This document shows, piece after piece, positions 54,561-64,000 of a stretch of DNA of 64,000 nucleotides (position 1 is the stretch's first letter; every line of letters starts with the position of its first letter). The stretch comes from Lytechinus variegatus. Its lineage: Eukaryota; Echinodermata; Echinoidea; Temnopleuroida; Toxopneustidae. Both the position numbers and the translations under genes were made by a program. The stretch spans positions 14,116,001-14,180,000 of the forward strand of contig NC_054758.1 of the NCBI RefSeq assembly GCF_018143015.1. Direction: 5' to 3'. The notes under the pieces were generated by a model. That model had not been told where the DNA came from. It made no database searches and saw nothing but the letters and a program-made list of their open reading frames with translations.

Positions 54561-56895
54561 ATGGATGGTCCAGGTTGGAAATATTTAGATCCCAATAAAA
54601 AGAGTAAGATTCACAAAGCAAAATGCTGAAAATTTGATCAAAATCGGATAACAAAATTAAAGTTATTGAATTTTAACCCTAAATCTCCCGGGGTATTTTT
54701 ATTCTTGTCATTCCGGGGGGGGGGGGGGGCATTATGGCCCCCTTAAGATCTCAGCCGCGGATTGCACGATCACAACGAAAATTTGCATGATGGTAGGGAA
54801 TGACGTAATCTACGCAGGTGCATTGGTAAATTTCACTGAATTCATATATTTTTATTTTGTATGAATTAATTATGCTAATTTATTCATGAAATCATACTTT
54901 TTGCTCTGATTCACTAAATAAAGCTCTTAGAATGCTATTTTTGGTGAAAATATTCTTTATAGCATTCCTAACTATTGTGAATGAAAGAAATTTGGTACCA
55001 AGAACGATTTCTTATGTATTTTATTGTTTTTTTTTACTTTTTGTTTTTTTTATTGTTTGTTCGATGGAAATCGTTCCAGACTTAATTCTGATCATAAAGA
55101 AGGCAAAATTAATTAAGTTTAATCAGTAAAAGTTGAAATTATGATACATTTATGAATTTTGGCTAAATACACAATTTGCATTGGATTTGTACATGAAATC
55201 ACGTTTATGAGCAATTTTGGGTCTGACATGCACTTACATAATGTTGCGTAATGTCGTAACCACGTACCCCGGCTGCGCGTTTCCGTTTTACACCCTGGCG
55301 AAGGCATTTTCCGCAAAAATAGCTAAAAAGCGACTAGTGAAGAGTCTACGTGTGTTTACATTATCAGCTGGGCGCGCGATGCAAAAGTCCGCACCGAAGA
55401 AAACAACAGAATCATAGAGCTCTATGTTGAATGTTTGCCTTGATCATTTGCCTTTGCCGTAATTTGCACCAAGGACCCATTAACGTAGTGGTATAGTTCA
55501 GTGGTAATTTGCCCCTCACTATCATGGAAGAAGATGATATTCACCGTTGTATGACACTGCATTCTATGAGTAGGATGTAAACTAGACCTATTAAAGTTTA
55601 TTTTTTTGATGAAAGAATAACAATCATTATAGCCTATAGGGTATACGTAAAACAATGTTTGTTGATCACCGCATTATTAATGTAAGATTTTTTCTTATCA
55701 TCATCACTATTATTATTATGTATTTATTTTATTATTATGTATTATTATTAGTATTATAATTATTGTTATCATCATTATTAGTAGTAGTAGTAGCAGCAGC
55801 ATCAGTAGTAGTTGCAACAGTACATAGTATAGTACTCAGTAGTTAATAGTATCGGTGGTAACTAGTATATTTTAATTCATCGTAACTTAAAATCATTTTG
55901 AAACAATTATAAGTTGAAACAACTGGACTTCTTTCTACATGCTGTAGATTCTCTTTCGTTTGGTACTATATAGTATTGTTGCATTTGTTGCTATTCTTGT
56001 CTTATCATTATTCTGCTTACTAAATTAATTTTGGCTATTGCCCAAATTCTAAGTTTCTCACATCCCTGAGTCACTATGCAAGACAAACTAGACATGTTCT
56101 GTGTACATATGAAGTTATGTGGCCGTGTAGCCACTGAGATTGATTGCGGTTGTGTGTGGGGAAACTTGCCAGTGTCGGACTCTCAATAACCAGCGACGTG
56201 TATAGACTCTTCACTAGTCGCTTTTTAGCTATTTTTGCGGAGAATGCCTTCGCCAGGGTGTAAAACGGAAACGCGCACCCGGGCGTCACAAATTTGGTCT
56301 CAAAATTTGCGCGAGACTTGAAAGTAAAAAGTCAGTGAGCGGCGAGGTAAAAAAAAAAGATCTGCGCAGCAGATATATCGCGAAAATTGTCGAAGGAGGG
56401 GCATTATGCCCCGCCCGCGGGAGAATTATGGGTTAAAGATTTGCATTATCCGGTGAAACAGTTCTAGGCATGTCTTTATGAATATTCATTAGGTGGGCTG
56501 ATGATGCCATATCCCCACTTGCTCTTTGTATTTTATTATATGAAATTAGATTTATTCAGAAAATTTCTACCAAGAACTAAAACAATTGGATTGAAAACTG
56601 ATTAGGTGCATTATTTATTCATTGCCGAAACTTATTTCATCATAATGGAGATACATCATTTACACGTTCATGTAATAATATAAGAAAAAAGCAAGCGGGG
56701 ATGTCACATCATCAGCCCACCTAATGAATATTCATGACGATGTGCGTATAATTGTTTTCACAAAATATTGATAAACTTTAAAATTCAATAATTTAATTAT
56801 TTGTTATCCGATTTTGATGAAATTTTCAGCATTTTGCTCTGTGAATTTTACTCTATTGAGTTAGATATAAAATATTTTCAGCCCGGACCATCCCT
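54561..56895. mobile_element. TTAA-flanked element, family 3, with an inner insertion
   Basis: TTAA at 54557-54560 and 56896-56899; ends ATGGATGGTCCAGG and its approximate inverse CCCGGACCATCCC. Inverted interior blocks include AAAATTTGATCAAAATCGGAT and its inverse near 56810. An inner pair of perfect or near-perfect 74 bp arms lies at 55275-55348 and 56203-56276 (GCGCGTTTCCGTTTTACACC at the tip). A second outer pair GAATATTCATTAGGTGGGCT (about 56479) and its inverse (about 56716) also exists. No coding capacity. Confidence 0.7.
55275..56276. mobile_element. 1.0 kb element with 74 bp inverted ends inside the family 3 element
   Basis: Arms 55275-55348 and 56203-56276 match over 74 bp. The interior includes ATTATTATT and AGTAGT microsatellite near 55700-55810 and no ORF of note. 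Confidence 0.8.
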
Positions 56896-57348
56896 TTAAG
56901 TGTGGAGATATTTTCACACCGGTCACCTCAAGTGTGAATTTTCAAGTGTGTTCACGTAGTGGAGCATATATGAAAATGTGATTCACATTGTTTAAATACT
57001 CACATTTGATACTGTGGCGGTGATTTTCATCGTGTACCACAATGTGAACACAATAAACACAATCTGGAACACAGTGTGTAAAAAAATGTATTCTTTCGGG
57101 GAGCTATTATCATGATGTGATTTATCTTCATTGTTTTTTTTTTCTTTCTTTAAAGAGAGATGTTTAAAGAGAGAGGCTTCCGTAACAAAGCTTCTCCCAG
57201 ATCATTTATTGTCCCACTCGCATCAGAAAAGGTATTGTTCTCCTTTTACTCCGAGGCCAGAGAGCTATCATTGCGAATGTTTGCGAACACTCCAGTCATT
57301 TGGTATGGATTGAGGCGACTTTCTCGTCAAAATACAGTACATTAATTA

Positions 57349-57499
57349 ATGGCGGCACCCAAGGCGTCGAGATTTTTACCCGTTCTTTTCTGCGTATTGG
57401 CGTTATGCATGTGGTTGTTTCTCTCGGTAGCTGAATATGTATTGTCAGAATTTCATCAAAAACCTTCATTAATACCGCCAAGAAAGATCACTTTAAAAG
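57349..57499 (+). CDS. ST8Sia gene B exon 1 (signal anchor)
   Basis: ATG at 57349, donor AAAAG|GTAAGT. MAAPKASRFLPVLFCVLALC and then MWLFLSVAEYVLSEFHQKPS give a type II anchor closely related to exon 1 of gene A, with identical length and phase. Confidence 0.8.
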
Positions 57500-57901
57500 G
57501 TAAGTTATGTATATCGTTGTTCCGATCCTGAAGGCCAATTTATTATTTTTTGTGTGTGGACATAATAAATATCTTAACTGTTTAAAATCTAAGCAACGCT
57601 GTTAAAGCCCGTCACTCTATAGGCCTAAACTGTTTAAATTTTAAATTGTCTCCTTTACATTCAGTTGAAATTGTTTGACGGGCATGCCTTTTGCAAATTG
57701 AAATATATTAGTGTGAGACAATTATTTTTTTCCGTCGACAACACCAACAAATTGTTCCAAAAGGGAAGATAGCTCTGGGGTATTCAGATTTAAGATACGC
57801 CTTCCATTATTCTATTATCATCTCTTTCACAGTTGTTTCGTTGTAATAAATGTTTAATAATCCACGAAAGAGTACCATCTTATAATCTTTCAATATTTCA
57901 G

Positions 57902-57995
57902 GTCCAATAAAAGATATTTGGTCTATGGAAGCGATATCAGACCCATTTAAAGAAAATCGAGCTTTGAAATTGCCACCTCCGAATTTCTATATCAT
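57902..57995 (+). CDS. ST8Sia gene B exon 2 (stem)
   Basis: Acceptor ATTTCAG| and donor ATCAT|GTAAGC. It encodes GPIKDIWSMEAISDPFKENR and then ALKLPPPNFYI; PPNFY is shared with gene A exon 2, but the exon is 33 bp longer. Confidence 0.75.
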
Positions 57996-58269
57996 GTAAG
58001 CTTGACTCATTTATTTCGATTTAAAGGGTTAATATTCCTCTTGGGTAACTATGGCAACTGACTAAACAACGCAAAAATTGTACATTTAACACAGGGCTTT
58101 GTGACTATTCGGCCATTAACATTTTTCTTTTGCTGTATATGGGACCAAGTAAATATCCATGCTCCCAATTGAACGAAAATTCGGTTTACCTTAGTTATAT
58201 TGTAGTTGATGCTGATGTCTATATGGGCCTTTATTTTAGATGAACTAATTCAATATATGAAGAGCTCAC

Positions 58270-59065
58270 TTGCAAAAGGGGTAAGGTACATTTTTCATCA
58301 AATTGATTTTTTTTTCTCAATGTATAGATTTTTAGTACCTTTATGAGATGATACCAAAGAAAATGTTGAAATTCTCATTAAAAAGTGATCTTTAAAAAAT
58401 GGCAATGAAAAATCACTTTTTTTTCAAAAGGGGTTAAGTTCATTGCAGTTTGGTCACAGAATTTTTTTGGAAAAGAATTTATTTAAAAGAGATGAAGGAC
58501 AGGTAGATTTCTTTTATACCCAATTTCCTTTCTCATGGTAGAATATCGTGAAAATTCAGTTTCACATAAGTATGTTGCAATATGGGAGAATAAAAAGAAT
58601 GGTTTTCTTGGAGTGGACCTAACCCCCTTTGTAAACAAACTCTTCTGAAGTGCTCATTTGTCAAAAGGGGTTAGGTCTATATTGTTCATAAATGTTGTTT
58701 TCTGTCTCAAAACCTCTAAATTTTTAGTCGCTCTGATGAAAATAAAGAAAATTTGACATTCACATGAAAACGTGAATAAAATTGGCAAAGAAAAATCACT
58801 CCATTTTACTTAAAATAGATTTATTTCAGTTTGCTTGCAAAAGGGATCAGGTCCACAAAGATAATTAAAAAAACATATAGAAAAAAATGAAGACAGGTAG
58901 ATTTCTTTTATACCCAATTTATTCTATGTTCAAATGATAGGGTAGTGCATCATGTCAATTTAGTTTCTCAAAAGAATATTGTAATAAGTGAGAATAAAAA
59001 ACATGGTTTTTCTCGGAATGGTCCAAAGTGAACCTAACCCCTTTTGCAACTAAACTCTTCATAAT
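58270..59065. repeat. Two diverged ~390 bp repeats in ST8Sia gene B intron 2
   Basis: The order GCAAAAGGGGTAAGG ... AGGTAGATTTCTTTTATACC ... CCTAACCCC is seen at 58270-58640 and again at about 58650-59045, at moderate identity. Non-coding. Confidence 0.7.
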
Positions 59066-59367
59066 GAAATGAAGGAAAGTCTTTGGATTCCAAAACCACA
59101 AGCACTCGAAGTGATTGTCCTTATCAATTTGTCAAAAAGAAATTTATTTTTTGACGTGAAGTATTTTCATCTGTCTTGCTCATCGCGGGCTATAATGTTT
59201 TGAAGCACAACGCCAATGTTGAAGTGTCCTCTACACATTTCGAAGTATTATAACAGTTGCTCCAAAGATTTTAACTTGGGCATATACGATTAAACTATCA
59301 AAGTAATTGATATTTCCTTCCTTCTGAACTGTACTGTACTATTGGCAACATAGAAGTTTGTCAATAT

Positions 59368-59891
59368 CCCGGGGGGAATTTACGACTGGATACCACGCGC
59401 TACCCCAAAAAACACGTAAAAAGGATGTCTTTTTCACGATAGGGCACGTTACGTACGTAACGTGATAAGGGTGTCTAAAACACAAAATCAATGAAAAAGG
59501 GTATCTATTTCGCTAGGAAAATTACGTGTTTAGGGTCGAATTTGCGGGGATGATAAAACAAAATTGAAATGTTTTATAAAGGATGTCCTTTTTGCCCCAA
59601 CATTTCGTGTTTAGAGTCCGATTTGCGCGAGGTGTAGAAGGTGCAGTCGTACTAAACCAAATAAGGTAAAGCCGACGACCGAAGGACCTGTAACAATAAA
59701 ACATTCCTGTACTTGTTTAGGGGTTCAATTCAGGGAATATTTCCAAGAGTATCGTTTTGTTTCCAATTTAGGGTTTCACACGCCAATAAGGGGTGCATTT
59801 TCAGAATATGGAAATTACGTGTTTAGGGTGCTTTTCGAGACCCCATGGTCGCGCATGGTATCCACTCGTGAATGGAAGTGGCCCCCGGGGA
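59368..59891. mobile_element. CCCGGGGG-ended short element in gene B intron 2
   Basis: The left end CCCGGGGGGAATTTACGACT and GGATACCACGCGC is inverted at the right end (GCGCGCATGGTATCCACTCG ... CCCCCGGGG). CAATAT lies just outside both ends (59362-59367, 59892-59897), a possible target duplication. Internal palindrome GTTACGTACGTAAC near 59449-59462. A lone left end of the same family is at about 60561-60640. Confidence 0.75.
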
Positions 59892-60117
59892 CAATATGCC
59901 TTTGATGAAGGTCAATAGAAATAGTTTAGGTCTTCTAGTTTAGGATATGTATTAATTGGACTGAAAAATAGATCAAAACGAATTTTATAAAGAGAAGAAA
60001 AAACTTGTTATTGCATTTTTGCCTATTATTATATGTATGAAGATGAATGCCAGGCCTGGTAAATGCCACATTATGACGTTTATTAAGATACTATTATTTT
60101 TTTCCTCCATATTGCAG

Positions 60118-60460
60118 AACTAAAGTTTCGAATAAACTGAAAAAATGGCAGGCGATTCAGATTTACAAGAGAAACGTTAAACCAGAAAACTTTGATTTCA
60201 AAGTTAATGAAACCTTGTTGCTTCGGGATAATAAAACGGACTCGATTCCTGCTCAACAGACATGCGCAGTGGTTGGAAGCTTCGGCATATTATCGGGCAG
60301 CAGCTGTCGAAAAGCATTAGATGACCATGACTTTGTATTCAGGATGAACTTAGCGCCGTTTGGGCACGACTATGGAAAAGATGTAGGTTACAAGGCCAAT
60401 ACTACGACACTGAACTTCTCGAGTTGCGCTAAAAGACTCTTCAAGAAAATGTCTTCCTAA
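60118..60460 (+). CDS. ST8Sia gene B exon 3 (truncated motif L)
   Basis: Acceptor ATTGCAG|; begins TKVSNKLKKWQAIQIYKRNV. It keeps [18 protein letters not shown] and KDVGYKAN but loses the motif N-S pair and the C-G pair, and ends prematurely. The C-terminal half of the catalytic domain is absent. Confidence 0.8.
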
Positions 60461-60560
60461 TGAATATACATGAATCATGATATTACCCATTTACTGGTGA
60501 CCTAGTAAACCAATGAAATGTCAAAGCTGTTTCGTCCGGAGTTCGGAATACTATAGTAGT

Positions 60561-60640
60561 CGGGGGGGGGGGGGGCACTTACATCCACGATAGGATACCA
60601 TGCGCGACCAAAAAAAAAACACGTAAAAGGGATATGTCTT
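60561..60640. mobile_element. Solitary end of the CCCGGGGG family
   Basis: A G run followed by CACTTACATCCACGATAGGA and TACCATGCGCGACC with AACACGTAAAAGGGAT, matching the left part of 59368-59891. Only about 80 bp remains. Confidence 0.65.
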
Positions 60641-60829
60641 TGTTGCGCAACCATTCACTCATCAAGGGCGACAAGAGAAGAACAGATGAGAGCGAAGGGA
60701 CAGGCAGATAATGCGTTGTGTAGTGTTTATTAATCATAAACAGAACAGAAATAACGGAACCCCCTAGTAAAATAAGATTCCAGGAATATATGTCTCCCGG
60801 TCAGCTGCGCCCATGGTCACGCAGAAGGA

Positions 60830-61075
60830 AAAACCAGTTCCACTGGACCGGTAGAATTTTAGCTGGTAAATCTGGAAATTGGAGCATCGGTTTACTTGTC
60901 TACCTGGTCATACTGGTCCAGTTAAAATTTTAATGGTCAAGTTGAAAATTAAACTGGTCTTGAATGACTGGAATTTTACACTGGTCTTGCTTGTTTCTGG
61001 TGGTTGTTACTAGTCCCACTGGTCTTCATACTGGTATCCAATTTAAGCTGGTCTTTACTGGTATGTTCTTATGGT
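60830..61075 (+). repeat. Degenerate ACTGGTC repeat, left cluster
   Basis: ACTGGTC/ACTGGAC/ACTGGTA recur about fifteen times at irregular 10-25 bp spacing, immediately left of minisatellite array 3. A second cluster is at 62165-62220 right of array 4. Confidence 0.75.
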
Positions 61076-61077
61076 GC

Positions 61078-61383
61078 TAGGTAAAAATGGCAGAGGTAAA
61101 AATGGCAGAGGTAATAATGGCAGTGGTAAAAATGGCAGAGGTAATAATGGCAGAGGTAATAATGGCAGAGGTAAAAATGGCAGAGGTAATAATGGCAGAG
61201 GTAATAATGGCAGAGGTAAAAATGGCAAAGGTAAACATGGCAGAGGTAAACATGGCAGAGGTAATAATGGCAGAGGTAATAATGGCAGAGGTAATAATGG
61301 CAGCTAGAGGTTAATAATGGCAGCTAGAGGTTAAAACTGGCAGATGGAGGTAAAGGTGGCAGAGGCAAATATGGCAGAGGTAA
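61078..61383 (+). repeat. 15 bp minisatellite array 3
   Basis: About 20 units of GGTAAAAATGGCAGA with an AATAAT variant interspersed and a few longer degenerate units at the end. Inner edge TAAAGATCATGACATGCTA, as in array 2. Confidence 0.95.
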
Positions 61384-61660
61384 AGATCATGACATGCTAA
61401 AAAAATCTTTCAGGAGCGGATATGAAATTATTTGTATGTTGACATACTTAAAGTACAATAAAAGACATTTTCATTTTTCTTTATTAAACCATATATGGGG
61501 AAAAAAACTGCTCGCAAATGACATCACCATTAAGATACAAAATTTTAGTAGCTTTTGAAATCTTTGATGGATTCCCTAAAACTCTCATCAATATCATGTT
61601 AATAATTTTCTGCATTTTTTTACAATAAACTTTATTATGTCAGAGTGAATTTCCCCTTTA
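61384..61660. mobile_element. Half of a TTAA-family 1-related element between minisatellites
   Basis: Contains CTTTCAGGAGCGGATATGAA, CTGCTCGCAAATGACATCA and right end GTCAGAGTGAATTTCCCCTTTAA. Corresponds to one half of the core at 42898-43300. Confidence 0.7.
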
Positions 61661-61897
61661 ATTAATTAATTACAATACTTGGGATTCAAAGTGAGCTTCA
61701 AATTTGAGTATTAGAAGAGCGAAAAAATAAGAAATACCAACTCAAGTGTTATCAATTCGGTGTGATTTAGATATGTAATCCTTTCCATTAGTCCAACATT
61801 ATAATTCTTATTTTCTTCTCCAAACCTTTCTTATTGAATATACTGTACATGGAGGGGCTTTGGGAATTTTTGGCATGGGAGTTTAAGACTCGACATT

Positions 61898-62157
61898 TAT
61901 ACCTCTGTCATTTTTACCTCAGCCATTTTTACTTCTGCCATTCTTACCTCTGCCATTTTTACCTTTGCCTTTTTTACCTCTGCCATTTTTACCCTTGCCA
62001 TTTTTACCTCTGCTAGTTTTACCTCTGCCATTTTTACCTTGGCCATTTTTACCTCTGCCATTTTTACCTCTGCCATTTTTACCTCTGCCATTTTTACCTT
62101 TGCCATTTTTACCTCTGCCATTTTTTACCTCTGCCATTTCTACCTCTGCCATTTTTA
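61898..62157 (-). repeat. 15 bp minisatellite array 4 (inverted)
   Basis: About 17 units of CCTCTGCCATTTTTA on the plus strand. Outer edge TTTTTACACCGAGCCGTT is the inverse of the outer edge of array 1. Confidence 0.95.
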
Positions 62158-62229
62158 CACCGAGCCGTTCTTCTGGTCTGACTGGTCCGCAAACTGGTCC
62201 TTATACTGGTCTTTCTGGATCAATTTAAT

Positions 62230-64000
62230 ACATGCACTTGGTTTGTTATATACCGTGGTCAGCGATATGTGACGTAAAAGATGGTTAGTAAATTAATCTT
62301 TTTGCTGTTATTTGAAATGTGATATATGAAATTACACATTTTCATTGTGATATTTCATTCTAAATCCTGATTTTTCTTTTAAAGACAGGAAATATGCAAA
62401 TGAGGTAAACCACGCGATCAGCATCATCAGAAGCAGGCGCGCCGGAACACTTTCATTTTTTTTTTTGGGGGGGGGGCAAAATCCCGAAGGGGGCACAATA
62501 TTTTTGACAGCGTGAGTTACCGAAGCGATCGAGCGGGAGAGGGTGTGGGACCCCCCACTTTAAGGACTTTGTGTAAAAATGAAGGATAAGCGTTGCGTTT
62601 CTAAGAGCATTCAAAAATAAGTTCTTTGAGAATTCAACAATCTTGGAGTTCATTTTGCTCCTTCTGTTTCCTCACTTCTGACCCAGACTGGTGTATCTTC
62701 ATGATCAGGGTCGCAGTTCCAGCAAATTACGAGCCTTATTGCAAACGAAATTGTTTCAAACCAATGTAATATAGGCCTTTTAAAGGCTTTAAGATGACAA
62801 ACATGACCGTACACAGCCGGGGCCGCCGATCGAGATGGCAAAATTCACAAATTCACCAAAAGTGTGCTCGAAATCCTTCAATTTTATAGAAAATGCAAAA
62901 TCTCCCCCATCACCATGGGCGGAAATCCCAGGGGGACAGGGGGACGCGTCCCTCCTACCATTTTGGAAAGGGGGACCTAATATTCCCTCTACTATTTGTG
63001 CTCTTTTATTATGGAAAAAATACATAATTCAAAATCGAAATTATACACATTTCGAAATATATATAAACAGATAGCTTTTTGTTAAGAACTTGGTTAGGAA
63101 AAGAAAAGGCATACCGGGATGTTCTCGAACTCGAATCTAGCCATATATGCCAGCCAAAGAGTGATGACATCGATGGCCATTGTCAATTTCACAACTAATA
63201 GAAATGACGAAAAAAGAAAATCGCCTCTGGATACTTTTATAAGTAAATTTAGTGCATAAATGGTTAGACTAGAATGTTCTATACCCAGTAAAATCATACC
63301 TTTAAGCCAATTCACTTTCCCTTTATTCCAAATTTACTTGGAATATAAGAATATTTTCATTGTTCGCGTACTCAGTACAAAGAATAGTTTTCATGAATTA
63401 TGATTGATCTTTCACAGTGAAGTTTAACTATGTTTAATCCCCTAAAATTTGTTTTTAAACACTCTATTAACGAGACTTTTATATTCCATTTTTACACAAA
63501 ATTCCTGCCGTGAGAGGGTTCATCATAGGCAGATCAAGGGGGTGAAGCGGCGGAAGGTGAGGAGAAAAATAAGAAGAAAGATAGGTCCGGGAAGAAAGTT
63601 GAATGATGGAAGGGAGGGGAAGAATTGGAAAAAGAGACAACTTTCAGGTCATAGTATAAAAATAAAAAAAATCGCTCGCGCTTTGCATAAATCCACAGTC
63701 ATCTTTTTCAGAACGTACTTGATTTTTGTTTTCAATTTTTAGATCGAAATATATAAAATGAAATCATTTATCTAAGAACATATCCATCTTTTTTCATAAT
63801 TTGTAGGTTTAGATATAAAAAAAAACTAGCTTGGCATTCGGTTTTAGTCTGAAATGTATTCATTATAAGGTTAAACGTTATCACACTGTAATAAGATGGA
63901 AAAGGGGCTTATCAAAGGTATGTTTCACAGAGGAACTGTTCGTCAAAAGACGCAAGGCTTACTATGATAATGTAATGTAATTTTTCCCCCCGTCATGGGC
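62230..64000. other. Intergenic sequence, no gene recognised
   Basis: Contains the second copy of the GGGACGCGTCCC repeat near 62915-63045, T and G runs near 62457-62476, and a Lys/Arg-rich ORF (63449-63742) that I regard as spurious. No domain, RNA gene or element boundary is clear. Confidence 0.5.

Larger units (their letters stand above)
54126..57090. repeat. CACACTG-rich degenerate repeat interrupted by a nested TTAA element
   Basis: Motifs such as CACACTGTG, AGTGTGAA and TTCACAC recur at 54060-54550 and again at 56900-57090. They are separated by the element at 54561-56895, so the two parts were probably continuous. Confidence 0.7.
57349..60460 (+). pseudogene. ST8Sia gene B, probably broken
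   Basis: Exons 57349-57499, 57902-57995 and 60118-60460 splice in phase like gene A. Exon 3 stops at 60458-60460, in the middle of the motif-L exon, after FSSCAKRLFKKMSS. Relative to gene A a few codons around QLKSAAK are missing and the frame is shifted before the stop. Motif L is also degraded: VVGSFG for VVGNSG and SCRKALD for SCGKMID. No exon with motifs S, III or VS is found from 60461 to 64000. It is thus a partial copy predicted to lack activity. Confidence 0.75.

Noticed and set aside
57131-57345. ORF MFKERGFRNKASPRSFIVPL just upstream of ST8Sia gene B
   Set aside because: Ends before the gene B start codon, no family match; more likely leader or promoter sequence.

Overview
The window looks like nuclear DNA of a marine invertebrate deuterostome, most likely an echinoderm such as a sea urchin. 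The support is intron-containing plus-strand genes, an alpha-2,8-sialyltransferase family, tRNA-derived SINEs, short TTAA-flanked inverted-repeat elements and a dense load of interspersed repeats. The phylum is inferred from content and remembered repeat styles; no search was possible.

Layout. 1-6100 is a satellite of ~70-78 bp monomers with a ~360 bp higher-order period and an internal ~2.3 kb duplication. 7226-15319 is one apparently complete 8.1 kb DNA transposon with 15 bp terminal inverted repeats and a 7 bp target duplication. It carries a single uninterrupted 1237-codon minus-strand ORF with a hAT-like D/D/CxxH/E pattern, a basic coiled coil and a tail of two SH3/Tudor-like repeats. 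I consider this the most novel object here. 15819-16975 is a large foldback element. 17391-20400 is a 3.0 kb Harbinger-type element (TTA duplication) with a three-exon MADF-domain gene but no visible transposase, and arrays of GATCG-like motifs inside both ends.

23760-32185 is a host gene, mitochondrial ribosomal protein bL21m (MRPL21), in at least six plus-strand exons. Its introns hold a LINE remnant, SINEs, GAT microsatellites and an unidentified minus-strand coding-like block. One exon carries an apparent one-base deletion. 33000-40500 is mostly short mobile elements and tandem duplications, including a 1.1 kb element inserted into a 170 bp tandem array whose neighbouring copies preserve the empty site.

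40551-60460 is a sialyltransferase locus. Gene A has exons at 40551, 48158, 49515 and 50594. Its last two exons are duplicated in tandem as a 2.76 kb block (52282 and 53367), giving either an alternative catalytic cassette or a headless copy. Gene B starts at 57349 and is broken within its sialylmotif-L exon. A 15 bp minisatellite appears four times as two inverted pairs (42646/43686 and 61078/61898), each pair flanking a core from the same short TTAA element family. The rest, to 64000, is intergenic repeat-rich sequence.
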